Below, one piece after another: positions 52,750 to 60,259 of a stretch of 64,000 bases of DNA. Made by a program: the position numbers and the translations under genes. Within the stretch, counting starts at the first letter, position 1, and each line of letters opens with the position of its first letter. The DNA lies in NCBI RefSeq assembly GCF_001429725.1, contig NZ_LMHV01000042.1, positions 248,073-312,072 on the forward strand. Reading direction: 5' to 3'. This DNA is from Rhizobium sp. Root708 (GTDB lineage Bacteria > Pseudomonadota > Alphaproteobacteria > Rhizobiales > Rhizobiaceae). The notes beneath the pieces were generated by a model that ran no database searches, had not been told where the DNA came from, and saw nothing but the letters and a program-made list of their open reading frames with translations.

Positions 52750-53583
52750 ATGGAATTTGCTGCGGCCAAAGGGCCACGCCTGATGCTCGATGAAACATCG
52801 CTGATGGATATCGGCGGCTGTATCGTGGAAGGCGTCGATATCGCGCCCAAGGCGGCGGTGCCTGACGATGGCGATGCGCGCATATTGCACTCCGTTCAGG
52901 GCTTTCTGTTCACCTGCGGCCCCGACCATATCCGCCATCGCGAGCCTATTCCTGGCGTCGAAGGCGGGGTGTTTCCGCTGCACGGATCGGCTGCGGGGCA
53001 TCCGGCAAAGACAGTCTCGACGACGTTCGAGGATGGTAATGCCGAGTGCCGAGCAGAGATCGAGGTAACGACAGTCGAAGGGCTGACCGCGCGCATCGAA
53101 CGGCATTGGTTCATCGATGGAAACACCGGCGAAACCCATCTCAGAGACAAGGTCACCAATACCAGCGACCGCACCACGCCTGCCTTTCTCATGTACCACA
53201 TGAACATCGGCGGAAAATGGTTCGACGAGGGGACTCGCCTCGAGGGAGCGATGCTCGAGAACGGCGGCTTCAATTGGCGATTCGGCGAAGAACTCGGCGA
53301 CATCTTCTGCGTCGAGGCGCCGGCGACGCAGGGACAATTCGCGGAAGTTCGGCTTGGCCCGATGGCGGCCGTCGGCGGCAAGACGCTGCGCGTCAGGGTG
53401 CTGGCGGAGACGCTTCCGCATCTGCAAGTCTGGCGAAACCAGAAGGCGCCCGCGGATGTCCTCGGCATCGAGCCGGTATCGCATCGGTGGGTGTCTCGCG
53501 GAGAGCTTGAGGCTGCCGGAGAGTTCGTGATGCTGGCGCCGGGCGAAAGCCGGGAATACGGCTTGAGCTTCGCCTTCGTGTGA
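52750..53583 (+). CDS. DUF4432 aldose-epimerase-like protein
   Basis: 277 residues from ATG 52750 (MEFAAAKGPRLMLDETSLM) after AAGGGGAG; an in-frame GTG at 52729 lies in the ribosome site. A galactose-mutarotase-like beta-sandwich is suggested by RHREPIPGVEGGVFPLHGSA, HRHWF-like IERHWFIDGNTGETHLRDKV, FLMYHMNIGGKWFDEGTRL and the end EYGLSFAFV. The conserved histidines fit the DUF4432 family of carbohydrate epimerase-like proteins; substrate unknown. The next two genes, spaced about 70 bases, share its direction. Confidence 0.8.
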   Translation: MEFAAAKGPRLMLDETSLMDIGGCIVEGVDIAPKAAVPDDGDARILHSVQGFLFTCGPDHIRHREPIPGVEGGVFPLHGSAAGHPAKTVSTTFEDGNAECRAEIEVTTVEGLTARIERHWFIDGNTGETHLRDKVTNTSDRTTPAFLMYHMNIGGKWFDEGTRLEGAMLENGGFNWRFGEELGDIFCVEAPATQGQFAEVRLGPMAAVGGKTLRVRVLAETLPHLQVWRNQKAPADVLGIEPVSHRWVSRGELEAAGEFVMLAPGESREYGLSFAFV

Positions 53584-53652
53584 GTGATCTGCGGTTGACG
53601 CTGGACTATCGGCGGCGTAGTCATTCAGCCCGTAATTTCAGGAGGATTAGCG

Positions 53653-53991
53653 ATGGACATTCGCCAAATCGATGACGAATATTCGGTATCGGGCCAGATC
53701 ACGGTCGACGAGCTCGACCAGATCAAGGCTTTGGGCTTCAAGTCCATCGTCTGCCATCGTCCGGACCAGGAAAGCATGGACCAGACGCCGTTCGCCGTGA
53801 TTGAAGCGCGCGCGAAAGAACTCGGTCTCGAAATCAGCCACGTTCCGGTTGGCCCGATGGGTGTGACCGAGGAAGCCGTCGCCGGCATGGTGGACGCGCT
53901 CGACGAGTTTCCGCGTCCAATGCTCGGCTATTGCCGTTCGGGCGCCCGCTCGACTGCGATCTATCAGAAGACGCATCACATTCGCACCTGA
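53653..53991 (+). CDS. BLH-like phosphatase-fold protein (DUF442/TIGR01244)
   Basis: 112 residues of the beta-lactamase-hydrolase-like N-terminal type (DUF442), a protein-tyrosine-phosphatase-like fold. MDIRQIDDEYSVSGQITVDE, FKSIVCHRPDQES and the P-loop YCRSGARS (C-x5-R) are intact. Stand-alone members are often associated with sulfide/persulfide metabolism. ATG 53653 follows AGGAGG. Middle gene of a cluster with DUF4432 and RidA. Confidence 0.87.
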   Translation: MDIRQIDDEYSVSGQITVDELDQIKALGFKSIVCHRPDQESMDQTPFAVIEARAKELGLEISHVPVGPMGVTEEAVAGMVDALDEFPRPMLGYCRSGARSTAIYQKTHHIRT

Positions 53992-54064
53992 TCCGGCTTC
54001 CAAGACAATACCGCGGCGTCGCTTACCGAGCGGCGCCTTTCATTTACAAAACAAGGAGAACATC

Positions 54065-54409
54065 ATGAGCATCAAGCGCATCGACGCCGGCGCCCGCATG
54101 AGCGGTGCAGTCGTTCACGGCCACACGGTCTATCTCGCAGGTCAGGTTGGCGAAGGCGAAACCGTTACCGAACAGTGCAAGTTCGCTCTGGCCGAAGTTG
54201 ATCGTCTGCTCGCAGCTGCCGGTTCGAACAAGTCGAAGATCCTGCAGACGCTGATCTACCTCTCCGACATGTCCTACTTCGCGGAAATGAACGCTGCCTG
54301 GGAAGCTTGGGTCGATCCGGCAAACACCCCGGCACGCGCAACCAGCGAAGCCAAGCTTGCCGCGCCGAAGTACAAGGTCGAGTTCACCGTTACGGCTGCG
54401 ATCGACTGA
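54065..54409 (+). CDS. RidA-family enamine/imine deaminase
   Basis: 114-residue YjgF/RidA protein of the shorter subgroup: MSIKRIDAGARMSGAVVHGH, YLAGQVGEGETVTEQCKFAL, ILQTLIYLSDMSYFAEMNAA and ARATSEAKLAAPKYKVEFTV. The catalytic arginine of the ARATSE motif is present, so 2-aminoacrylate-type imine hydrolysis is likely. A strong AAGGAG site precedes ATG. A long nested hairpin follows. Confidence 0.93.
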   Translation: MSIKRIDAGARMSGAVVHGHTVYLAGQVGEGETVTEQCKFALAEVDRLLAAAGSNKSKILQTLIYLSDMSYFAEMNAAWEAWVDPANTPARATSEAKLAAPKYKVEFTVTAAID

Positions 54410-54432
54410 TATCGGCTACAGGTCGAATTCTG

Positions 54433-54507
54433 AAGCCGGTGGTCATGTGAACTACCCGGATGCTGGATATCTCCAGCGCCGGGGATAGCTCACGGTCTCA
54501 CCGGCTT
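54433..54507. terminator. nested 75-base hairpin at the ridA/TPP-enzyme convergence
   Basis: AAGCCGGTG (54433-54441) pairs with CACCGGCTT (54499-54507), enclosing GTGA/TCAC, CCGG/CCGG and GCTGGA/TCCAGC in register; TTT follows on the + strand. It overlaps the TPP-enzyme stop codon. A bidirectional terminator is the simplest reading. Confidence 0.65.
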
Positions 54508-56156
54508 TTTGTTTGCGCGATTTCCGACAGGGTGCGGGTCGGCGTGATCGCTTCCGGGTCCAGTTTGATCTCGATGATCGAAGGCTTTCCGCTGACACGC
54601 GCACGCTCGAACGCGGCAGCAAATTCCTCGGTTCGCTCAACCGTCTCGCCATGGCCGCCATAGGCGCGCGCCAGCGCAGCGAAGTCCGGGTTGGTGAGAT
54701 CGGTGCCGCTGACACGGCCGGGATATTCGCGTTCCTGATGCATGCGGATCGTGCCGTAAATGCCATTGTTGATGACCAGTGCAATCAGGGGTAGTCCATA
54801 GCGGACGGCGGTCGCAAACTCCTGTCCGTGCATCAGGAAGCAGCCGTCTCCCGCAAAGCAGATGACCTCACGCCCCGGAAACAGCTTCTTGGCTGCGACG
54901 GCCGCGGGCAGGCCATACCCCATCGAGCCCGAGGTCGGGGCGGCTTGCGTCTCGAAGCGCCGAAAGCGATGAAAGCGATGAAGCCAGGTCGCATAGTTGC
55001 CGGCGCCATTCGTGAAGATCGTGTCGGGCCGCGTATTTTCCTCGATCCAGGCCATGATCGGCCCCATCTGCACCGCGCCTGGCCCCTGCATCGGCGGTGT
55101 CGACCATGCGAGATAGGCGTCGTGCATCCGCTCGGTGCGCTCGCTCCAGCCAGCGAGCGGCGGTGCTTCCAGATCGGCAAGGGCGGCAACGAAGTCTTCC
55201 GGGCTTGCGCAAATTGCAAGATCGGGACGATAGACGCGGCCGAGTTCGGACGGATCCGGATGGACATGGACGAGGGATTGCTGCGGGTAGGGGATGTCGA
55301 GCAGGGTGTAGCCCGAGGACGGCATCTCGGAAAGACGCCCGCCGATCAGGATCAGCAGATCGCTTTCATGGATTTCCTTGGCGAGATCCGGGTTGATGCC
55401 GATCCCGACGTCGCCGCTGTAGCTCGGATGCAGATGGTCGAACAGCATCTGGCGGCGGAACGAACACCCGACGGGGAGCTTGAAGCGCTCGGCGAAGGCC
55501 TGGATCTCGGCGACGGCGTCAGCATCCCAACGCGTTCCACCGAGAATGACCATCGGCCGCTCGGCGCGCAGGAGCCGGAGGTAGAGGTCGTCGATCTGAC
55601 GCGTGCCGGGATGGGCTTCAACGCGTGCGTAGCGTTTCGCCCGCGGCGCCTCCACCGCGTCGCGCAGCATGTCCTCGGGTAGTGACAAGACGACAGGGCC
55701 GGGGCGGCCCGACGTCGCGATGGCAAAGGCGCGCGTTACGAATTCCGGAATACGGGAGGCATCGTCGATCTCGCCGACCCACTTTGCGAACTCGGTCAGA
55801 GCACGGCGGAACTCCACCTCCTGGAACGCCTCGCGTTCGCGTGCGTCGCGTTGGACCTGGCCGATGAAGAGGATCATCGGAATGGAGTCCTGCCGCGCTA
55901 TATGCAATCCCGCCGTTGCATTCGCCGCGCCCGGTCCACGGGTCACCATGCAGATCCCTGGTTCGCCCGTCAGGCGGCCCCAGGCGTCGGCCATCATCGC
56001 GGCGCCACCTTCCTGGCGGCAGACGACGATCTCGATGTCGCTGTCGTAGAGCGCGTCCAGAACCGCGAGAAAGCTCTCGCCGGGGACGCAGGAGAGGCGT
56101 TTCACACCATTCGCTTTCAGCGCCTCGACGATCAGCTCTCCGCCGGTTCTTTTCAT
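54498..56156 (-). CDS. thiamine-diphosphate enzyme (acetolactate-synthase-like)
   Basis: 552 residues in the three-domain AHAS/benzoylformate-decarboxylase layout. The Pyr domain has E49 in CRQEGGAAMMADAWGRLTG. The middle domain is FAD-less looking. The PP domain has the TPP site GDGCFLMHGQEFATAVRYGL with LIALVINNGIYG. It is shorter than catabolic AHAS and lies outside any ilv context. The reaction (decarboxylase, carboligase or oxalyl-CoA-decarboxylase-like) is not decided. It is the last gene of a four-gene operon, overlapping the CoA-transferase gene by 4 bases. Confidence 0.85.
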   Translation of the reverse strand: MKRTGGELIVEALKANGVKRLSCVPGESFLAVLDALYDSDIEIVVCRQEGGAAMMADAWGRLTGEPGICMVTRGPGAANATAGLHIARQDSIPMILFIGQVQRDAREREAFQEVEFRRALTEFAKWVGEIDDASRIPEFVTRAFAIATSGRPGPVVLSLPEDMLRDAVEAPRAKRYARVEAHPGTRQIDDLYLRLLRAERPMVILGGTRWDADAVAEIQAFAERFKLPVGCSFRRQMLFDHLHPSYSGDVGIGINPDLAKEIHESDLLILIGGRLSEMPSSGYTLLDIPYPQQSLVHVHPDPSELGRVYRPDLAICASPEDFVAALADLEAPPLAGWSERTERMHDAYLAWSTPPMQGPGAVQMGPIMAWIEENTRPDTIFTNGAGNYATWLHRFHRFRRFETQAAPTSGSMGYGLPAAVAAKKLFPGREVICFAGDGCFLMHGQEFATAVRYGLPLIALVINNGIYGTIRMHQEREYPGRVSGTDLTNPDFAALARAYGGHGETVERTEEFAAAFERARVSGKPSIIEIKLDPEAITPTRTLSEIAQTKSR

Positions 56157-57355
56157 GTCGGTCTTTTCCTCTCCAGTTCGGCGAGTTCCGCCAGAACTTC
56201 CTCCTGGTGTTCGCCGAGACGCGGGCTTGGCCGTTCATAGCGCAGCGGCGTTCGCGACAGCACGACCGGCGTCCTGACGCCCGGTATCATCGTTCCCGCG
56301 CCGTCGGCGAGATCGACGCGCAGGTCGCGTGCCTTGACCTGCGGATCGGCAAACATTTCCTCGATACTGTTGATCGCACCGGCGGGCACCGCGTTGGCCT
56401 CGCATGCCGCAAGCAGGTCAGCCTTCAGTAGCTTCAGGGTCTCGGCCGAAACGCGACTACGAACCTCGTTGCGATTTGCGACACGCGCCCTGTTGGTCGA
56501 GAACCGCGCATCGTCAGCCATGTCCGGCAGTCCGAGGATCGTGCATAGACGCTTGAACTGACCGTCGTTGCCGACGGCAAGGATAAGGTAGCCGTCGGCG
56601 GTCGGGACAACCTCGTATGGAGAGATGTTCGGATGGGCGTTGCCGAGCCGGGTCGGGGCCTGTCCTGAGATCAGGTAGTTCATGTTCTGGTTGGCGAGCA
56701 CGGCTGCCTGCACGTCGAGGAGTGCCATGTCGATATGCTGGCCATGGCCGCTCTTGAGGGCGTGGATCAGGGCCGCCTCAATCGCGGCAACGGCGTAGAT
56801 GCCGGTGAAGATGTCGGCGATCGCAACGCCGGCTTTCATCGGCTGGCCGTCGGTTTCTCCGGTGATCGACATGAAACCGGACATGCCCTGTACGATATAG
56901 TCGTAGCCGGCGAGGTTGGCGTAGGGACCCGTCTGGCCGAAGCCGGTGATCGAGCAATAGACAAGCTTCGGATTGATCGCCCGCAGGCTCTCGTAGTTGA
57001 GGCCGTACTTGGCCAGCCCGCCGAGCTTGAAATTCTCAATGACGACATCGGCGGTCGCGACGAGGCGCCGCACGAGTTCCTGCCCCTCAGGTGTCCTGAA
57101 GTCGGCGATGATGGAGCGTTTTCCGCGATTGGTGGAATGGTAGTAGGCGGCCGACAGGTTTTCGCCGTCAGCGCCCTCGACAAAGGGTGGGCCCCAATGG
57201 CGCGTATCGTCTCCGCCTTCCGGATTCTCGATCTTGATGACGTCGGCGCCGAGATCGGCGAGCATCTGTCCGGCCCATGGGCCGGCAAGCACGCGGGCAA
57301 GTTCGATCACACGGATGCCGCTTAGCGGCGGCGCCTCAAGCAGGGTCTCCGTCAT
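56153..57355 (-). CDS. CaiB/BaiF family III CoA transferase
   Basis: 400 residues: IRVIELARVLAGPWAGQMLA, DLGADVIKIENPEGGDDTRH, GKRSIIADFRTPEGQELVRR, GYDYIVQGMSGFMSITGETD (catalytic aspartate in GYD) and GNAHPNISPYEVVPTADGYL. It moves CoA between acids. The pairing with a TPP enzyme recalls formyl-CoA transferase/oxalyl-CoA decarboxylase, but specific residues do not confirm oxalate. Overlaps the TPP gene (ATGA) and follows the DMT gene by 18 bases. Confidence 0.91.
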   Translation of the reverse strand: MTETLLEAPPLSGIRVIELARVLAGPWAGQMLADLGADVIKIENPEGGDDTRHWGPPFVEGADGENLSAAYYHSTNRGKRSIIADFRTPEGQELVRRLVATADVVIENFKLGGLAKYGLNYESLRAINPKLVYCSITGFGQTGPYANLAGYDYIVQGMSGFMSITGETDGQPMKAGVAIADIFTGIYAVAAIEAALIHALKSGHGQHIDMALLDVQAAVLANQNMNYLISGQAPTRLGNAHPNISPYEVVPTADGYLILAVGNDGQFKRLCTILGLPDMADDARFSTNRARVANRNEVRSRVSAETLKLLKADLLAACEANAVPAGAINSIEEMFADPQVKARDLRVDLADGAGTMIPGVRTPVVLSRTPLRYERPSPRLGEHQEEVLAELAELERKRPT

Positions 57356-57373
57356 GTTCCTCCCAAGATCAGG

Positions 57374-58333
57374 TCAGGGTGCCCGCGTGGATTGAGATGT
57401 ATCGGATACGGGCTTGGATGCAAAGCGGCGTTCTCGCCAGATGATGTAGAAGCCGGATCCCATGATGATGAAGATGCCGAGCCACTTGATCGCATCCGGG
57501 AAGTCGCCGAATACCAGCCACGCAAACAGGGTCGCCGAGACGATCTCGAAATACTGCAACGGTGCCAGCGTCGATGCGGGTGCCGACCGATAGGCATAGA
57601 CGCCAAGGATGCCGGCGATTGCCGCGGTAACGCCCACTCCGAGCAGATAAAGAGACGCGCGCGTGTCAGGCCTAACAGGATCGAACACATCCGAGCCGCT
57701 GCCATGACCGAGCACAAGAATGATCGCGCAGATCAGAAGCCCCCAAAGGCCCATGTGAAACTGCATCACCCAAGGATCTTCGCGCTGCGCGAGCGCCCGG
57801 TTCATCATTGCCGAGATTGCGATGCAGACGGCGCTGACGACCGGAAGCAGCGCGACGTAGCCGACTTCCTGGAAGCTCGGCTGGATGATCAGGATCGCGC
57901 CGGCAAAGCCGACGGCGCAGGCCGTGTAGCGCCGCCAGCCGATCGTCTCCTTGAGGAACAGGCTGCTGAGGATCGTCAGGATGATCGGCTCCACGAAAAA
58001 GATCGCGATCGCGTCGGCAACCGGCATGTATTTCAGTGTCGTGACGAAGGAGATCATCGAGACGGTGATGATGGCGCCGCGGATCGCGTGGAAAAAGCTC
58101 TGCTTCCAGGTCGTGTCCATCAGGTTTCGCCGCCATAGCACGATCGGCAACATGCAGAGTGCCTGAACCGCGAAGCGGGCAGCTGTAATCTCGGCTGATG
58201 GCACGGTGGCGATCGCGAGCTTCGAGAAGATGTCGATAATCGGCGAGACCAGCACCGAAAGGGACATCAGCACGAGGCCCATCATGATTTCGGACGAAGC
58301 AGATACGGGCGGCGATGGTCGGCGGTTGCTCAT
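57374..58333 (-). CDS. DMT-superfamily (EamA) transporter
   Basis: 319 residues, ten transmembrane helices in two EamA halves (GLVLMSLSVLVSPIIDIFSK and VGYVALLPVVSAVCIAISAM). Export or import of a small metabolite; unknown. Second gene of the operon hydrolase, transporter, CoA transferase, TPP enzyme, with gaps of 16 and 18 bases. It is a distinct sequence from the DMT transporter near 21 kb. Confidence 0.9.
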   Translation of the reverse strand: MSNRRPSPPVSASSEIMMGLVLMSLSVLVSPIIDIFSKLAIATVPSAEITAARFAVQALCMLPIVLWRRNLMDTTWKQSFFHAIRGAIITVSMISFVTTLKYMPVADAIAIFFVEPIILTILSSLFLKETIGWRRYTACAVGFAGAILIIQPSFQEVGYVALLPVVSAVCIAISAMMNRALAQREDPWVMQFHMGLWGLLICAIILVLGHGSGSDVFDPVRPDTRASLYLLGVGVTAAIAGILGVYAYRSAPASTLAPLQYFEIVSATLFAWLVFGDFPDAIKWLGIFIIMGSGFYIIWRERRFASKPVSDTSQSTRAP

Positions 58334-58349
58334 CTTTCAGTCCTTTTGT

Positions 58350-59279
58350 TCAGGACCGAGCCACGGCATCGTCGCACCAATCGGCAAACGCTGCGATCGC
58401 TTCATCGGCGCCGATCTCGTTCAACGTCTCGTGGCGCATACCCTGATATATTTGCGTGGTGATACGGGAGAAGCCCGAGGCTTTCAAATGGTTTGACAGC
58501 CACAGGACGGCGTTGCCGTTTTCCGTCGCCGGGTCATGATTTCCTCCAACAAGGTGGAGTGGGATATCGGGCGGCAGCCTGGACAGCCATTCGCGTCGGG
58601 GCGCGCGAAACGTCAACTGGAAGACGTCGAGCCACATGGAAACGGAGGCGTCGAAGCCGCACAGAGGATCGGCGATGTATTTGTCCACCTCATCCGGATC
58701 TCGCGAGAGCCAATCGAAATCCGTTCGTCGGGGCGTAACCGACTGGGCCCAGGTGCCGAAGGTCAGTCTCGGCAACAGGCCGCTCGGCACATCCGAGCCT
58801 TTCAGTGCTCGCTCGGCCAGCAGGATCGCTTGCGCGGCCCGACCGGCGATGCCGGGATGGAAATTCGAGTTCCAGACGGCCACCGCGTCGAACTTGCTGA
58901 CGTGGGAGATGGTTGCGTTGAGCGCGATCAGCCCGCCCATCGAATGACCGAAAAGGACAACGGGGAGGGTACCGTGACGGCTGATTGCGAAGTCGCGCAT
59001 CGCGACCACGTCGTCGATGACGCGGTCGACGCCGTTGCGGCGGGCAAAGCGGCCGAGGGGTGCATCGGCGGCGGTTGTCTCGCCGTGACCGCGATGATCG
59101 TGCGCGTAGACGTGGTAGCCGCAGGCCGCCATGGCATGCGCAAAGCCGCGATAACGCTTTGAATGCTCAGCCAGGCCGTGGCAGACCAGAAGAATGCCGC
59201 GCGGCTTGCCGACTGCTTCCTGATGATGAAATGCAAGCGACGCGCCCGCCGAGGCGAGCCTTTCCGTGGTATCGAACAT
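58350..59279 (-). CDS. alpha/beta hydrolase (monoacylglycerol-lipase-like)
   Basis: 309 residues from ATG 59279 (MFDTTERLASAGASLAFHHQ) after GGAGGGACTC-type site; the frame upstream to 59636 is a shadow. Serine-hydrolase motif GHSMGG in VVLFGHSMGGLIALNATIS, oxyanion region CHGLAEHSKRYRGFA, acid in GGNHDPATENG and histidine in GMRHETLNEI complete the triad. PldB/monoglyceride-lipase type. First gene of the four-gene operon. Confidence 0.89.
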   Translation of the reverse strand: MFDTTERLASAGASLAFHHQEAVGKPRGILLVCHGLAEHSKRYRGFAHAMAACGYHVYAHDHRGHGETTAADAPLGRFARRNGVDRVIDDVVAMRDFAISRHGTLPVVLFGHSMGGLIALNATISHVSKFDAVAVWNSNFHPGIAGRAAQAILLAERALKGSDVPSGLLPRLTFGTWAQSVTPRRTDFDWLSRDPDEVDKYIADPLCGFDASVSMWLDVFQLTFRAPRREWLSRLPPDIPLHLVGGNHDPATENGNAVLWLSNHLKASGFSRITTQIYQGMRHETLNEIGADEAIAAFADWCDDAVARS

Positions 59280-59432
59280 TGAGTCCCTCCGTCGCGGAGA
59301 AGAACAGAACAGCCGGCAAATGCAACGGCTGGGATCGGCCTCCCGTTGGAATTTTGCGACAGGGCGCAATTGCCCTTGCGAAGCATGAAGTCGCATGCTT
59401 CCATGTTCATGGGTTGTTCCTTGGGAGGTTGC

Positions 59433-60167
59433 ATGCGTGGGTTGGTGAAGCATCTCTTCGTGCTGACTATATCGGCTGCCGTCGCAAGCGGGGCGATGGC
59501 GCAGCAGATGGGAGGAAAGACCCGTTTCATCCTGGCTGCCAGCTGGCAGCCTTCGTTCTGCGAGACCAACCAGCGCAAGGCGGAATGCCGCAGCCAGACG
59601 GCGGAGCGGTTCGACGCCACCAATTTCTCGCTGCACGGGCTATGGCCGATGCGCCAGAACTACTGTGGCGTCAAGGAAAGCCTGCGCGCCGCCGACAAGG
59701 ATGGCGACTGGAACGAATTGCCCGAGGTTTCGCTCTCGGCGGCGTCGAAGACCGCGCTGGACAAGGCGATGCCGGGCACGCAGTCCGGGCTCGATCGGCA
59801 CGAGTGGCTGAAGCACGGGACCTGCACCGGTCTCAGCGCCGATGCCTATTTTTCGGCTGCGGTCCAGTTGGTCGACGAGCTGAACGCATCCGCCGTTCGC
59901 GATCTCTTCGCTGCCAACATCGGCAAGTTGGTGACTGCGGAGCAAATCAAGGCGGCGTTCGACAAGAGTTTCGGGCAGGGCGCGGGTGACCGGGTGAAGA
60001 TGAGCTGTCACCGCTCCGGCCAGAATCGGGTCATCAGCGAGTTGACGATCGGGTTATCCCAGGAGGCGACGGCGGGCGACAAGGAGAGCCTGAGCGATCT
60101 GATCCAGGGCGCGGGCCGGACCTCGTTCGGCTGCAACGAGGGTATCGTCGACGCTGCCGGGTTTTAG
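59433..60167 (+). CDS. ribonuclease T2 family protein
   Basis: 244 residues from ATG 59433 (MRGLVKHLFVLTISAAVASG, signal peptide to about 23) after GGGAGG. Both active-site segments are intact: CAS I FSLHGLWPMRQ and CAS II RHEWLKHGTCTG, each with its histidine. Several cysteines form the usual disulfides. It is a periplasmic RNase producing 2',3'-cyclic nucleotides. The upstream frame from 59346 lacks signal character. Monocistronic. Confidence 0.93.
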   Translation: MRGLVKHLFVLTISAAVASGAMAQQMGGKTRFILAASWQPSFCETNQRKAECRSQTAERFDATNFSLHGLWPMRQNYCGVKESLRAADKDGDWNELPEVSLSAASKTALDKAMPGTQSGLDRHEWLKHGTCTGLSADAYFSAAVQLVDELNASAVRDLFAANIGKLVTAEQIKAAFDKSFGQGAGDRVKMSCHRSGQNRVISELTIGLSQEATAGDKESLSDLIQGAGRTSFGCNEGIVDAAGF

Positions 60168-60259
60168 ATCGCGGGAGTCGGGGCGCGATGTCCTGATGTA
60201 GCGGAATATTAATCGGATCCAAGCAAGCTCTTCCGATCACTCGCCCGACGGACGTGGAC

